Source: an uncultured Collinsella sp.
Lineage (GTDB): Bacteria; Actinomycetota; Coriobacteriia; Coriobacteriales; Coriobacteriaceae
Assembly (NCBI GenBank): GCA_900549455.1
Contig: UROM01000045.1
Coordinates: forward strand, 1 to 12,866
Length of the DNA stretch: 12,866 nucleotides
Reading direction: 5' to 3'
This document shows positions 12,818-12,866 of the stretch, piece after piece (positions within the stretch are counted from its first letter, which is position 1; each line of letters starts with the position of its first letter). The notes beneath the pieces are model-generated. The model searched no databases. It had not been told where the DNA came from and worked only from the letters and a program-made list of their open reading frames with translations. The position numbers and the translations under genes are program-made.

Positions 12818-12866
12818 CTGTCTCTTATACACATCTGACGCTGCCGACGATCGCATAAGTGTAGAT
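12818..12866 (-). other. Illumina Nextera i5-side adapter (artefact)
   Basis: Not genomic. Bases 12818-12836 are the reverse complement of the Tn5 mosaic end, 12837-12850 (GACGCTGCCGACGA) the reverse complement of the Nextera read-1 adapter, 12851-12858 (TCGCATAA) an 8-base index, and 12859-12866 the P5 primer side. From memory, the index is the reverse complement of S522 (TTATGCGA). In frame with the last gene it reads CLLYTSDAADD. Confidence 0.98.

Overview
The window is a high-GC (roughly 60% by eye) bacterial chromosomal contig. Gene content, the LAQTG-type sorting signal, strong GGAGG-type ribosome binding sites, frequent GTG starts, and the combination of AmaP/DUF2273/Asp23, YitT, a DUF6020-like membrane protein and a zinc-ribbon membrane protein all point to a Gram-positive actinobacterium. 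The best fit is a gut Coriobacteriia member such as Collinsella; this assignment is inference from recall, not from a search. No phage, plasmid, transposase, CRISPR, tRNA or rRNA gene was seen. Both ends are not genomic: bases 1-49 and 12818-12866 are complete Illumina Nextera adapter sequence with barcodes, so the biological insert is 50-12817.

Layout. 50-424 is the 3' end of a sortase-anchored surface protein. It converges on an OPT-family transporter (625-2328, minus strand), and the two are separated by two back-to-back terminators. A divergent promoter region (2329-2520) leads to a forward run of housekeeping genes: coaX (coenzyme A synthesis), a dCMP deaminase (dTTP precursor supply), a NifU-C-domain Fe-S scaffold protein, lgt (lipoprotein lipidation) and a 727-residue DUF6020-like membrane protein. 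Next come yebC and a compact three-gene envelope-stress cassette, amaP - DUF2273 - asp23. In that cassette the first two gene products are the membrane partners and the last is the abundant Asp23/Gls24 protein they are expected to hold at the membrane. After a strong terminator comes a YitT-family membrane protein, then the 5' part of a zinc-ribbon polytopic membrane protein cut off by the right-hand adapter.

The most distinctive non-coding signal is a family of short palindromic repeats built around a GGGACAGG core. One 55-bp unit (44 bp identical) occurs at 5431-5485 and again, inverted, at 10315-10369. A related hairpin lies at 5371-5403, next to the first copy and in opposite orientation, giving a BIME-like pair. 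Each sits immediately after a stop codon (lgt, asp23) and looks able to end transcription. These resemble REP/RAYT-type dispersed repeats; no RAYT gene is visible here. Apart from this the region is ordinary core chromosome, and no clearly new multi-gene system was found. Every forward gene has a recognisable family except for uncertain roles of the DUF6020-like and zinc-ribbon membrane proteins.
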